A DNA stretch of 64,000 nt from Eutreptiella sp. 'Long Island Sound 2002'. Taxonomy: Eukaryota > Euglenozoa > Euglenophyceae > Eutreptiales > Eutreptiaceae. Shown piece after piece: positions 17,984 to 30,534 of this stretch; position 1 is the stretch's first letter; every line of letters starts with the position of its first letter. The stretch is from positions 33,904,397-33,968,396 of the forward strand of contig OZ038401.1 in NCBI GenBank assembly GCA_964036045.1, given 5' to 3'. The notes under the pieces were generated by a model, which ran no database searches, was not told the DNA's origin, and was given only the letters and a program-made list of their open reading frames with translations. The position numbers were made by a program, and so were the translations under genes.

Positions 17984-20900
17984 AGGGGTTCCGTCAAATA
18001 TTTGGTGGGTGTACAGCCCCCAAATATTTGACGGAACCCCTTCCGTCAATTATTTGGTGGGTCTACACCCCCCAAATATTTGACGGAACCCCTTCCGTCA
18101 AATATTTGGTGGGTCTACACCCCCCAAATATTTGACGGAAGGGGTTCCGTCAAATATTTGGTGGGTGTACAGCCCCCAAATATTTGACGGAACCCCTTCC
18201 GTCAAACATTTGGTGGGTGTACAGCCCCCAAATATTTGACGGAACCCCTTCCGTCAAATATTTGGTGGGTGTACAGCCCCCAAATATTTGACGGAACCCC
18301 TTCCGTCAAATATTTGGAGGGTCTACAGCCCCCAAATATTTGACGGAACCCCTTCCGTCAAATATTTGGTGGGTCTACACCCCCCAAATATTTGACGGAA
18401 GGGGTTCCGTCAAATATTTGGTGGGTCTACAGCCCCCAAATATTTGACGGAACCCCTTCCGTCAAATATTTGGTGGGTCTACACCCCCCAAGTATTTGAC
18501 GGAAGGGGTTCCGTCAAATATTTGGGGGGTCTACAGCCCCCAAATATTTGACGGAAGGGGTTCCGTCAAATATTTGGGGGGTCTACAGCCCCCAAATATT
18601 TGACGGAAGGGGTTCCGTCAAATATTTGGAGGGTCTACAGCCCCCAAATATTTGACGGAAGGGGTTCCGTCAAATATTTGGAGCGTCTACAGCCCCCAAA
18701 TATTTGACGGAAGGGGTTCCGTCAAATATTTGGTGGGTCTACAGCCCCCAAATATTTGACGGAAGGGGTTCCGTCAAATATTTGGTGGGTGTACAGCCCC
18801 CAAATATTTGACGGAACCCCTTCCGTCAAATATTTGGTGGGTCTACACCCCACAAATATTTGACGGAACCCCTTCCGTCAAATATTTGGTGGGTCTACAC
18901 ACCCCAAATATTTGACGGAAGGGGTTCCGTCAAATATTTGTAGGGTCTACAGCCCCCAAATATTTGACGGAAGGGGTTCCGTCAAATATTTGGTGGGTCT
19001 ACAGCCCCCAAATATTTGACGGAAGGGGTTCCGTCAAATATGTGGTGGGTCTACAGCCCCCAAATATTTGACGGAAGGGGTTCCGTCAAATATTTGGTGG
19101 TTGTACAGCCCCCAAATATTTGACGGAACCCCTTCCGTCAAATATTTGGTGGGTCTACACCCCCCAAATATTTGACGGAAGGGGTTCCGTCAAATATTCG
19201 GTGGGTGTACAGCCCCCAAATATTTGACGGAACCCCTTCCGTCAAATATTTGGTGGGTCTACACCCCCCAAATATTTGACGGAACCCCTTCCGTCAAATA
19301 TTTGGAGGGTCTACAGCCCCCAAATATTTGACGGAAGGGGTTCCGTCAAATATTTGGGGGGTCTATAGCCCCCAAATATTTGATGGAAGGGGTTCCGTCA
19401 AATATTTGGAGGGTCTACAGCCCCCAAATATTTGACGGAATGGGTTCCGTCAAATATTTGGAGCGTCTACAGCCCCCAAATATTTGACGGAACCCCTTCC
19501 GTCAAATATTTGGTGGGTCTACAGCCCCCAAATATTTGACAGAAGGGGTTCCGTCAAATATTTGGTGGGTGTACAGCCCCCAAATAATTGACGGAACCCC
19601 TTCCGTCAAATATTTGGTGGGTGTACAGCCCCCAAATATTTGACGGAACCCCTTCCGTCAAATATTTGGTGGGTCTACACCCCCCAAATATTTGACGGAA
19701 CCCCTTCCGTCAAATATTTGGAGGGTCTACACCCCCCAAATATTTGACGGAAAGGGTTCCGTCAAATATTTGGGGGGTCTACAGCCCCCAAATATTTGAC
19801 GGAAGGGGTTCCGTCAAATATTTGGTGGGTCTACAGCCCCCAAATATTTGACGGAAGGGGTTCCATCAAATAATTGGTGGGTATACAGCCCCCAAATATT
19901 TGACGGAAGGGGTTCCGTCAAATATTTGGTGGGTCTACAGCCCCCAAATATTTGACGGAAGGGGTTCCGTCAAATATTTGGAGGGTCTACAGCCCCCAAA
20001 TATTTGACGGAAGGGGTTCCGTCAAATATTTGGTGGGTCTACACCCCCCAAATATTTGACGGAAGGGGTTCCGTCAAATATTTGGTGGGTGTACAGCCCC
20101 CAAATATTTCACGGTACCCCTTCCGTCAAATATTTGGTGGGTCTACACCCCCCAAATATTTGACGGAACCCCTTCCGTCAAATATTTGGTGGGTCTACAG
20201 CCCCCAAATATTTGACGGAAGGGGTTCCGTCAAATATTTGGGGGGTCTACAGCCCCCAAATATTTGACGGAAGGGGTTCCGTCAAATATTTGGAGGGTCT
20301 ACAGCCCCCAAATATTTGACGGAAGCGGTTCCGTCAAATATTTGGAGCGTCTACAGCCCCCAAATATTTGACGGAAGGGGTTCCGTCAAATATTTGGTGG
20401 GTGTACAGCCCCCAAATATTTGACGGAACCCCTTCCGTCAAATATTTGGTGGGTGTACAGCCCCCAAATATTTGACGGAACCCCTTCCGTCAAATATTTG
20501 GTGGGTCTACACCCCCCAAATATTTGACGGAACCCCTTCCCTCAAATATTTGGAGGGTCTACAGCCCCCAAATATTTGACGGAAGGGGTTCCGTCAAATA
20601 TTTGGGGGGTCTACAGCCCCCAAATATTTGACGGAAGGGGTTCTGTCAAATATTTGGGGGGTCTACAGCCCCCAAATATTTGACGGAAGGGGTTCCGTCA
20701 AATATTTGGAGGGTCTACAGCCCCCAAATATTTGACGGAAGGGGTTCCGTCAAATATTTGGAGCGTCTACAGCCCCCAAATATTTGACGGAAGGGGTTCC
20801 GTCAAATATTTGGTGGGTCTACAGCCCCCAAATATTTGACGGAAGGGGTTCCGTCAAACATTTGGTGGGTTTACAGCCCCCAAATATTTGACGGAAGGGG

Positions 20901-23900
20901 TTCCGTCAAATATTTGGTGGGTGTACAGCCCCCAAATATTTGACGGAACCCCTTCCGTCAAATATTTGGTGGGTCTACACCCCACAAATATTTGACGGAA
21001 CCCCTTCCGTCAAATATTTGGTGGGTCTACACCCCCCAAATATTTGACGGAAGGGGTTCCGTCAAATATTTGGTGAGTCTACAGCCCGCAAATATTTGAC
21101 GGAAGGGGTTCCGTCAAATATTTGGTGGGTCTACACCCCCCAAATATTTGACGGAAGGGGTTCCGTCAAATATTTGGTGGGTCTACAGCCCCCAAATATT
21201 TGACGGAAGGGGTTCCGTCAAATATTTGGAGGGTCTACAGCCCCCAAATATTTGACGGAAGGGGTTCGGTCAAATATTTGGTGGGTCTACACCCACCAAA
21301 TATTTGACGGAACCCCTTCTGTCAAATATTTGGGGGGTCTACAGCCCCCAAATATTTGACGGAAGGGGTTCCGTCAAATATTTGGTGGGTCTACACCCCC
21401 CAAATATTTGACGGAACCCCTTCCGTCAAATATTTGGTGGGTCTACACCCCCCAAATATTTGACGGAACCCCCTCCGTCAAATATTTGGGGGCTGTAGAC
21501 CCTCCAAATATTTGACGGAAGGGGTTCCGTCAAATATTTGGGGGGTGTAGAACCACCAAATATTTGACGGAAGGGGTTCCGTCAAATATTTGGGGGCTGT
21601 AGACCCTCCAAATATTTGACGGAAGGGGTTCCGTCAAATATTTGGGGGGTGTAGACCCACCAAATATTTGACGGAAGGGGTTGCGTCAAATATTTGGGGG
21701 CTGTACACCCACCAAATATTTGACGGAAGGGGTTCCATCAAATATTTGGGGGCTGTACACCCACCAAATATTTGACGGAACCCCTTCCGTCAAATATTTG
21801 GGGGCTGTAGACCCACCAAATATTTGACGGAACCCCTTCCGTCAAATATTTGGGGGCTGTAGACGCTCCAAATATTTGACGGAACCCCTTCCGTCAAATA
21901 TTTGGGGGCTGTAGACCCTCCAAATATTTGACGGAACCCCTTCCGTCAAATATTTGGGGGCTGTAGCCCCCAAATATTTGACGGAACCCCTTCCGTCAAA
22001 TACTTGGGGGCTGTAGACCCCCCAAATATTTGACGGAAGGGGTTCCGTCAAATATTTGGAGGGTCTACACCCCCCAAATATTTGACGGAAGGGGTTCCGT
22101 CAAATATTTGGAGCGTCTACAGCCCCCAAATATTTGACGGAAGGGGTTCCGTCAAATATTTGGTGGGTCTACAGCCCCCAAATATTTGACGGAAGGGGTT
22201 CCGTCAAATATTTGGTAGGTGTACAGCCCCCAAATATTTGACGGAAGGGGTTCCGTCAAATATTTGGTGGGTCTACAGCCCCCAAATATTTGACGGAAGG
22301 GGTTCCGTCAAATATTTGGAGGGTCTACAGCCCCCAAATATTTGACGGCAGGGGTTCCGTCAAATATTTGGGGGGTCTACAGCCCCCAAATATTTGACGG
22401 AAGGGGTTCCGTCAAATATTTGGGGGGTCTACAGCCCCCAAATATTTGACGGAAGGGGTTCCGTCAAATATTTGGAGGGTCTACAGCCCCCAAATATTTG
22501 ACGGAAGGGGTTCCGTCAAATATTTGGAGCGTCTACAGCCCCCAAATATTTGACGGAAGGGGTTCCGTCAAATATTTGGTGGGTCTACAGCCCCCAAATA
22601 TTTGACGGAAGGGGTTCCGTCAAATATTTGGTGGGTTTACAGCCCCCAAATATTTGACGGAAGGGGTTCCGTCAAATATTTGGTGGGTGTACAGCCCCCA
22701 AATATTTGACGGAACCCCTTCCGTCAAATATTTGGTGGGTCTACACCCCACAAATATTTGACGGAACCCCTTCCGTCAAATATTTGGTGGGTCTACACCC
22801 CCCAAATATTTGACGGAAGGGGTTCCGTCAAATATTTGGTGAGTCTACAGCCCCCAAATATTTGACGGAAGGGGTTCCGTCAAATATTTGGTGGGTCTAC
22901 ACCCCCCAAATATTTGACGGAAGGGGTTCCGTCAAATATTTGGTGGGTCTACAGCCCCCAAATATTTGACGGAAGGGGTTCCGTCAAATATTTGGAGGGT
23001 CTACAGCCCCCAAATATTTGACGGAAGGGGTTCTGTCAAATATTTGGTGGGTCTACACCCACCAAATATTTGACGGAACCCCTTCTGTCAAATATTTGGG
23101 GGGTCTACAGCCCCCAAATATTTGACGGAAGGGGTTCCGTCAAATATTTGGTGGGTCTACACCCCCCAAATATTTGACGGAACCCCTTCCGTCAAATATT
23201 TGGTGGGTCTACACCCCCCAAATATTTGACGGAACCCCCTCCGTCAAATATTTGGGGGCTGTAGACCCTCCAAATATTTGACGGAAGGGGTTCCGTCAAA
23301 TATTTGGGGGGTGTAGAACCACCAAATATTTGACGGAAGGGGTTCCGTCAAATATTTGGGGGCTGTAGACCCTCCAAATATTTGACGGAAGGGGTTCCGT
23401 CAAATATTTGGGGGGTGTAGACCCACCAAATATTTGACGGAAGGGGTTGCGTCAAATATTTGGGGGCTGTACACCCACCAAATATTTGACGGAAGGGGTT
23501 CCGTCAAATATTTGGGGGCTGTACAGCCCCCAAATATTTGACGGAACCCCTTCCGTCAAATATTTGGTGGGTCTACACCCCACAAATATTTGACGGAACC
23601 CCTTCCGTCAAATATTTGGTTGGTCTACACCCCCCAAATATTTGACGGAAGGGGTTCCGTCAAATATTTGGTGGGTCTACAGCCCCCAAATGTTTGACGG
23701 AAGGGGTTCCGTCAAATATTTGGTGGGTCTACAGCCCCCAAATATTTGACGGAAGGGGTTCCGTCAAATATTTGGGGGGTCTACAGCCCCCAAATATTTG
23801 ACGGAAGGGGTTCCGTCAAATATTTGGAGGGTCTACAGCCCCCAAATATTTGACGGAAGGGGTTCCGTCAAATATTTGGAGCGTCTACAGCCCCCAAATA

Positions 23901-26780
23901 TTTGACGGAAGGGGTTCCGTCAAATATTTGGTGGGTCTACAGCCCCCAAATATTTGACGGAAGGGGTTCCGTCAAATATTTGGAGGGTCTACAGCCCCCA
24001 AATATTTGACGGAAGGGGTTCCGTCAAATATTTGGAGCGTCTACAGCCCCCAAATATTTGACGGAAGGGGTTCCGTCAAATATTTGGTGGGTCTACAGCC
24101 CCCAAATATTTGACGGAAGGGGTTCCGTCAAATATTTGGTGGGTCTACAGCCCCGAAATATTTGACGGAAGGGGTTCCGTCAAATATTTGGTGGGTGTAC
24201 AGCCCCCAAATATTTGACGGAACCCCTTCCGTCAAATATTTGGTGGGTCTACACCCCACAAATATTTGATGGAACCCCTTCCGTCAAATATTTGGTGGGT
24301 CTACACCCCCCAAATATTTGACGGAAGGGGTTCCGTCAAATATTTGGAGGGTCTACAGCCCCCAAATATTTGACGGAAGGGGTTCCGTCAAATATTTGGT
24401 GGGTCTACAGCCCCCAAATATTTGACGGAAGGGGTTCCGTCAAATATTTGGGGGGTCTACAGCCCCCAAATATTTGACGGAAGGGGTTCCGTCAAATATT
24501 TGGAGGGTCTACAGCCCCCAAATATTTGACGGAAGGGGTTCCGTCAAATATTTGGAGCGTCTACAGCCCCCAAATATTTGACGGAAGGGGTTCCGTCAAA
24601 TATTTGGTGGGTCTACAGCCCCCAAATATTTGACGGAAGGGGTTCCGTCAAATATTTGGTGGGTCTACAGCCCCGAAATATTTGACGGAAGGGGTTCCGT
24701 CAAATATTTGGTGGGTGTACAGCCCCCAAATATTTGACGGAACCCCTTCCGTCAAATATTTGGTGGGTCTACACCCCACAAATATTTGATGGAACCCCTT
24801 CCGTCAAATATTTGGTGGGTCTACACCCCCCAAATATTTGACGGAAGGGGTTCCGTCAAATATTTGGTGGGTCTACAGCCCCCAAATATTTGACGGAAGG
24901 GGTTCCGTCAAATATTTGGTGGGTCTACACCCCCCAAATATTTGACGGAAGGGGTTCCGTCAAATTTTCGGTGGGTCTACAGCCCCCAAACATTTGACGG
25001 AAGGGGTTCCGTCAAATATTTGGTGGGTCTACAGCCCCCAAATATTTGACGGAAGGGGTTCCGTCAAATATTTGGAGGGTCTACAGCCCCCAAATATTTG
25101 ACGGAAGGGGTTCCGTCAAATATTTGGTGGGTCTACAGCCCCCAAATATTTGACGGAAGGGGTTCCGTCAAATATTTGGTGGGTCTACAGCCCCCAAATA
25201 TTTGACGGAAGGGGTTCCGTCAAATATTTGGTGGGTCTACAGCCCCGAAATATTTGACGGAAGGGGTTCCGTCAAATATTTGGTGGGTGTACAGCCCCCA
25301 AATATTTGACGGAACCCCTTCCGTCAAATATTTGGTGGGTCTACACCCCACAAATATTTGATGGAACCCCTTCCGTCAAATATTTGGAGCGTCTACACCC
25401 CCCAAATATTTGACGGAAGGGGTTCCGTCAAATATTTGGTGGGTCTACACCCCCCAAATATTTGACGGAAGGGGTTCCGTCAAATTTTCGGTGGGTCTAC
25501 AGCCCCCAAACATTTGACGGAAGGGGTTCCGTCAAATATTTGGTGGGTCTACAGCCCCCAAATATTTGACGGAAGGGGTTCCGTCAAATATTTGGAGGGT
25601 CTACAGCCCCCAAATATTTGACGGAAGGGGTTCCGTCAAATATTTGGTGGGTCTACAGCCCCCAAATATTTGACGGAAGGGGTTCCGTCAAATGTTTGGT
25701 GGGTCTACACCCCCCAAATATTTGACGGAAGGGGTTCCGTCAAATATTTGGTGGGTCTACAGCCCCCAAATATTTGACGGAACCCCTTCCGTCAAATATT
25801 TGGAGGGTCTACAGCCCCCAAATATTTGACGGAAGGGGTTCCGTCAAATATTTGGGGGGTCTACAGCCCCCAAATATTTGACGGAAGGGGTTCCGTCAAA
25901 TATTTGGTGGGTGTACAGCCCCCAAACATTTGACGGAAGGGGTTCCGTCAAATATTTGGTGGGACTACAGCCCCCAAATATTTGACGGAAGGGGTTCCGT
26001 CAAATATTTGGAGGGTCTACAGCCCTCAAATATTTGACGGAAGGGGTTCCGTCAAATATTTGGTGGGTCTACAGCCCCCAAATATTTGACGGAAGGGGTT
26101 CCGTCAAATATTTGGTGGGTCTACATCCCCCAAATATTTGACGGAAGGGGTTCCGTCAAATATTTGGTGGGTGTACAGCCCCCAAATATTTGACGGAACC
26201 CCTTCCGTCAAATATTTGGAGGGTCTACACCCCCCAAATATTTGACGGAACCCCTTCCGTCAAATATTTGGAGGGTCTACAGCCCCCAAATATTTGACGG
26301 AAGGGGTTCCGTCAAATATTTGGGGGGTCTACAGCCCCCAAATATTTGACGGAACCCCTTCCGTCAAATATTTGGAGGGTCTACACCCCCCAAATATTTG
26401 ACGGAACCCCTTCCGTCAAATATTTGGAGGGTCTACAGCCCCCAAATATTTGACGGAAGGGGTTCCGTCAAATATTTGGGGGGTCTACAGCCCCCAAATA
26501 TTTGACGGAACCCCTTCCGTCAAATATTTGGAGGGTCTACACCCCCCAAATATTTGACGGATCCCCTTCCGTCAAATATTTGGAGGGTCTACAGCCCCCA
26601 AATATTTGACGGAAGGGGTTCCGTCAAATATTTGGTGGGTCTACAGCCCCCAAATATTTGACGGAACCCCTTCCGTCAAATATTTGGGGGGTGTACACCC
26701 ACGAAATATTTGACGGAACCCCTAGTGATGGGGTTCCGTCAAATATTTGGAGGGTCTACACCGCCAAATATTTGACGGAA
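17984..26780. repeat. 8.8-kb satellite of 52-bp palindromic monomers (~169 copies)
   Basis: The monomer is TTCCGTCAAATATTTGG, a 13-16-base centre around GTCTACA, CCAAATATTTGACGGAA, and a GGGG or CCCC linker. Each 52-bp monomer is an imperfect inverted repeat, and the linker flips between GGGG and CCCC. Centre variants (TGGGTCTACAG, AGGGTCTACAG, GAGCGTCTACAG and inverted forms) define higher-order repeats: a block of about 1766 bp is duplicated (rare variants GTGGGTTTACAG at 20865 and 22631, GAACCACC at 21550 and 23316), and the GATGGAACC variant recurs at 24268, 24788 and 25360 (520 = 10 x 52; 572 = 11 x 52). Short open frames here are artefacts. Confidence 0.97.
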
Positions 26781-26917
26781 GGTGTCCAATATTTCACCTC
26801 CAAAACATTTCGGGGGTACGCCGCGTCCTGGTTCTGTGGTCTGATCTGTACTTTTTCTCCTTGTAGTTTGTTTTTGCCTCATTACACCTTTCCCTGTGCG
26901 AGTTCGCGTTCTGCCAG

Positions 26918-27130
26918 TTCGCCTACTGTGCGCTTTTGAGCCACAGCTACCTGGCTCGGTCCGAGCCATTGCGCTTCGCGACTGAACCTTGATCGCCTAC
27001 TGTGCGCCTTTGAGCCTCAGCTTTCGGTTTCAGTCCAAGCCATTGCGCTTCGCGACTAAGCCTGGACGTAGCCACTGCGTGCCTCTGAGCAGCAGCACTT
27101 CGTTTGTTGTCATAGCCCTAGCGCTCTCGA
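26918..27130. repeat. Three imperfect ~75-bp tandem units
   Basis: Units share CGCCTACTGTGCGC, TTTGAGCC and CCATTGCGCTTCGCGACT. The third unit is diverged. They lie between the satellite and the first gene. Confidence 0.7.
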
Positions 27131-28874
27131 CAACAAACCCACCAGCAACGGCGTCTCCTGGACCAGCCGGTGAGCCTGAGGACCAGCCCGGCTGGCACTT
27201 TGAGTACCAAGGACCTGCCCTTGATTGCCCCCCCGAGTTGTGGGAGCCCCATAGTGGTCACGGTTGTGGACCCTGCAAGCCTCGAAGGTCACCCAAACCA
27301 CTGACAGTCGTGGTGCACGAGCCAAGCAACGGACCAGCCTGCTGAATGGCCACCGGAGCACTTGCTGGAGCCAGCAAGAATGAAGTATGGCCTAATGCTG
27401 GCCACAGGACAATTGGGGTGGGAGGCCCGACCGGAGGTGGCCGGGCGCCTATGGCGACGGTTGAGGGACCGCATGGCCTCGTGTGACCTTGATGTGGTGA
27501 ATCTGCATGGTTGGAGGGCATTGTGCCGGTTCATGTACACCGAGCATGGGTTTGCCAAGCCCACCATGCATGATGGGGGGAGCCTCGTGCACTACCGGGA
27601 TGTTGCCACAGACCTGTGGGAACGACTTGCGAAACGGAACACTGGCCGGCCAGGCAGTCAGTCGTAAGGCCGGTGCTATTGCCGGGTGGCCGTCAAGTGT
27701 GAAGACAGCAGAGCAAAGGGACGTTTGGTGTGAACTGGTGCGTGCCCTACCTCTGGTCGACGAGTGGCCGTTCTGGACTAGGGACGTGGCGTATCCCACC
27801 CCTACCATGGGTTACTTCTATGACAAGGCTATTCGCCATGTGACGCCTGGCCCATATCTGTGGCCCCAAGCGACAAGTGGGCCCAAACCACTGGTGAGCG
27901 ACCTGTTGCCAAGCCCCAAGGCGCGCGCTAGCGGTCGGCGCAACTCGTTGCTGCCTGAGGCTGCGGTCCCACGTGCGTGTGTCACTGTCACCCAGACACG
28001 GCAAGAGCGCTTTGACCAGGCGTTGCTGCAAGCCGCCCATGGGGCAGCCCGCTGCCTCACGATTGCATGCCAAGGGCTGCAAGAGCAGCGCCGAGAACCA
28101 TTGACTGAGGACAGCCTGGTGGCAGCATACACGCTGGGCCGCCACTTCGCGAACAGCATGCGGGTGCCTATGCAAGACTGCAACGAGCTCTTGCTGCGTT
28201 GCAGCCCCTTTAGCCCAGTGGTGCCAGACCGTCATCCCGGTCGTCTGCATGCAGCCGTACGGGTTATGGACAACGCATGGAGGGATGATGCAGGGCTTGA
28301 GATGCTGCAGGTACTAGTGGAGGAGATGGAGGCGGCCGGTGTACAGCCAGCATACACCCAACGATTAAGTCCAGGAGGGCACCCCCGAGGTGACCCAAGT
28401 GACTCCACGTCCTCTGCCGTAGCGCAGGGGGTTGGAGCGGCGGTGCGCATGGAGGAGATGGAGGCGGCCGGTGTACAGCGACCATGCACCCAACCTTTAA
28501 GTCAAGAAGGGCACCCCCGAGGTGACCCAAGTGACTCCACGTCCTCTGCCGTAGCGCAGGAGGTTGGAGCGGCGGTGCGCATGGAGGAGATGGAGGCGGC
28601 CGGTGTACAGCGACCATGCACCCAACCTTTAAGTCAAGAAGGGCACCCCCGAGGTGACCCAAGTGACTCCACGTCCTCTGCCGTAGCGCAGGAGGGTGGA
28701 GCGGCGGTGCGCATGGCAAGAGACCCCTCAGGCGATGAGTCTGTGACTCCCACTTCGTCCTCCCTGGCACAAGGGCGTGGTCCCCCGGTAGGTGCACCTA
28801 GGGTGGAGACTGGTGAGGTGTTAAGTCCACCTGCCCCCCCCCCCCCCAGGTGGTGCGAACGCGGCATGTGTTGA
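27130..28874 (+). CDS. Element B first protein: unknown, with 44-aa tandem repeats
   Basis: Coding-like sequence shifts frame upstream: one frame ends PLTVVVHEPSNGPAC (27345), a second reads ATDQPAEWPPEHLLEPARMK to TAA at 27667, and the third (first ATG 27507, coding character from about 27640) runs to 28874. The last contains three tandem 132-bp units (28321-28716), each encoding EEMEAAGVQ...QPLSQEGHPRGDPSDS. At a 14-base C run (28834-28847) the frame must change to continue into the OTU gene; downstream sequence is open from the run onward. It may therefore be the N-terminal half of the OTU protein. No family recognised; start uncertain. Confidence 0.5.
28321..28716 (+). repeat. Three tandem 132-bp coding repeats
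   Basis: GAGGAGATGGAGGCGGCC starts each unit at 28320, 28452 and 28584; 132 bp = 44 codons keeps the frame. Units 2 and 3 are nearly identical, so the expansion is recent. Confidence 0.9.
28834..28847. repeat. C14 run at a frame change
   Basis: Fourteen C bases where the frame of the first protein (ending 28874) hands over to the frame of the OTU ORF. Both frames are open through the run. Confidence 0.85.
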
Positions 28875-28944
28875 ACGTGGAACACCGGACCCCTGGTCCC
28901 AGGTCTGCCCCGCCGGTGAGTCACACTCCCCGGCCCCCCACCCT

Positions 28945-30534
28945 GTGTGTCTGACACCGGCGGCTAGTGATGGAGGGGTGGCGAGTTCCTTGGAGGAGTC
29001 TCCTGTACCACTTGCACAGAAACCCAAGGAGCCAGCTGCTGTGGACTGCAGTCCTTCTAGCACAGGCACTGTGGCGACAGTGAAGGCCTGCAGTCAGTCT
29101 AGTGCGGATTCAGGGTACACCCCGGTTGAACACCCTAGTTCATTGGCGACAGTGAGGGCTTGCAGTCAGTCCAGTGCAGAGTCAGCGACCACCCCGGTTG
29201 CACACCCCAGTTCTGTGGGACAGAGCCCACGGAGCAAGAAGCGCCCAGGGGTTCCCCCAGCAAGTAATGGGGCTGCCGTGAAACGTGGCAAGAAAGAGCC
29301 AGGCACAAAGACAGCGCCGATAGATCCAGATGCTATGGCATTGGACCACGTGGACAAAAAGCCCAGCAAGGCCGAGGTTGGCAGAGTCCTACCAAAGGCA
29401 AGGTCCTTGAAGCTTCGCATTCTTCCCGACCAATACGTTGCCGGGGCATGTTTCTACTATGCCGTGGCCCAAAGCCTGCATGCTATCACCAGCAACACCC
29501 CGTTGGACGGCGCATCGCTGCGGGCAAGGGCCATCGCCGTGTTTCGCGACATGTGTGGGCTTTCAATTCAAGAGTCTTCACTATCTGTGAACCGGGATCT
29601 TGAGAAGGACACATGGCGTGGCCGGCCCCAAGGGGGAATGGCTGACCACTTTGCTGCCTTGGCGAAGCACGTGGACGGTAGTGTGGTGTTGCTGCGATCA
29701 GACAGGTACAGCATTGTGACGTCAAGGTTTGGGATTGACAGCGCGTTGACATCCGCTACTGTTTGGGTGCCTGGACGGGAGCATCCGCTGCACTACCATG
29801 ACTGTGGGGATATGGAGGAGCAGTGCCACCGGGCGACGGTGGTGGTTATTGCCGAGGCGGAACGAGATGGTGTCAAAGGAGGTGGTCATTTCCGGGGTGC
29901 AGTCTTTGACCATTCGCTGCAGGTAGCCCCCTTTTGCATGTTGCACGGGATGATGGGCATCTTGGCATACAAGCGTGGGCCGGTTGGGGGGGTTAGAGCG
30001 TGGCATTTGCAACTAGGGGTTGGTGGTATGAAGGGCCACACCAATGCAACAGACTGCCGCCGCACTCGTCTAGTGCAACAGACACGCAACTACAAGCCAC
30101 TAGTGACCCTGGTGAACAAGATGGCAAGGCAGATGTTGCCTGATTGGTTCACATGGACCACCATGCAATTGTCTTGCAATGTGCTCACAAAACCGCATCA
30201 GCATGTGCATGACGCGTCCCCTTGGTCGGCAGTGTTTTCCACCGGCCAGCACACACGGGGACACATATGGGTGGAGGTAGGTGGTGTATGTAATGGTCGG
30301 GGTGGACGGAGATGTAGTATGGAATGCTTGGATGGTGTTACACGGGTTGGCGCCACGTACGATGTATGCCAGCAACCGGTTCTCGTGCGTACGGGTGCAT
30401 GGCATGGCACTTGTTCTTGGCACGGGGAGAGGAGGTTGGTGGTGTTGTATTCCCGTGGTGACTGGTGGACACTCCCGCCGCGGGACCGTGCATTCCTCGA
30501 TGAGACCGCTTTCCGCTTACATGCAGGTGCATAG
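28945..30534 (+). CDS. OTU-like cysteine peptidase
   Basis: The OTU (C85-type) fold removes ubiquitin or related modifiers. Here LPDQYVAGACFYYAVAQSLH (29425-29484) carries the presumptive catalytic Cys (residue 169 from the ATG at 28945), followed by LRARAIAVFRD and a GGMADHFAALAKHV segment typical of the OTU middle. GGGHFRGAV supplies the presumptive catalytic His (residue 315). The first ~150 residues are low complexity and basic, with a duplicated 24-residue unit (ACSQSSA...HPSS). About 210 residues after the OTU core are unrecognised. The frame is open upstream to the C14 run, so the protein is probably longer. It ends at TAG (30532-30534), overlapping the start of the next frame. Confidence 0.7.
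   Translation: MCLTPAASDGGVASSLEESPVPLAQKPKEPAAVDCSPSSTGTVATVKACSQSSADSGYTPVEHPSSLATVRACSQSSAESATTPVAHPSSVGQSPRSKKRPGVPPASNGAAVKRGKKEPGTKTAPIDPDAMALDHVDKKPSKAEVGRVLPKARSLKLRILPDQYVAGACFYYAVAQSLHAITSNTPLDGASLRARAIAVFRDMCGLSIQESSLSVNRDLEKDTWRGRPQGGMADHFAALAKHVDGSVVLLRSDRYSIVTSRFGIDSALTSATVWVPGREHPLHYHDCGDMEEQCHRATVVVIAEAERDGVKGGGHFRGAVFDHSLQVAPFCMLHGMMGILAYKRGPVGGVRAWHLQLGVGGMKGHTNATDCRRTRLVQQTRNYKPLVTLVNKMARQMLPDWFTWTTMQLSCNVLTKPHQHVHDASPWSAVFSTGQHTRGHIWVEVGGVCNGRGGRRCSMECLDGVTRVGATYDVCQQPVLVRTGAWHGTCSWHGERRLVVLYSRGDWWTLPPRDRAFLDETAFRLHAGA

Noticed and set aside
17984-26780. CRISPR or coding repeat
   Set aside because: No unique spacers; monomers are tandem and self-complementary; short open frames are by-products of the 52-bp unit.
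27130-27700. A defined intron joining the three upstream frames of the first element B protein
   Set aside because: GTAAGG at 27665 and nearby AG sites do not restore the correct frame, so I report the frames as unresolved.
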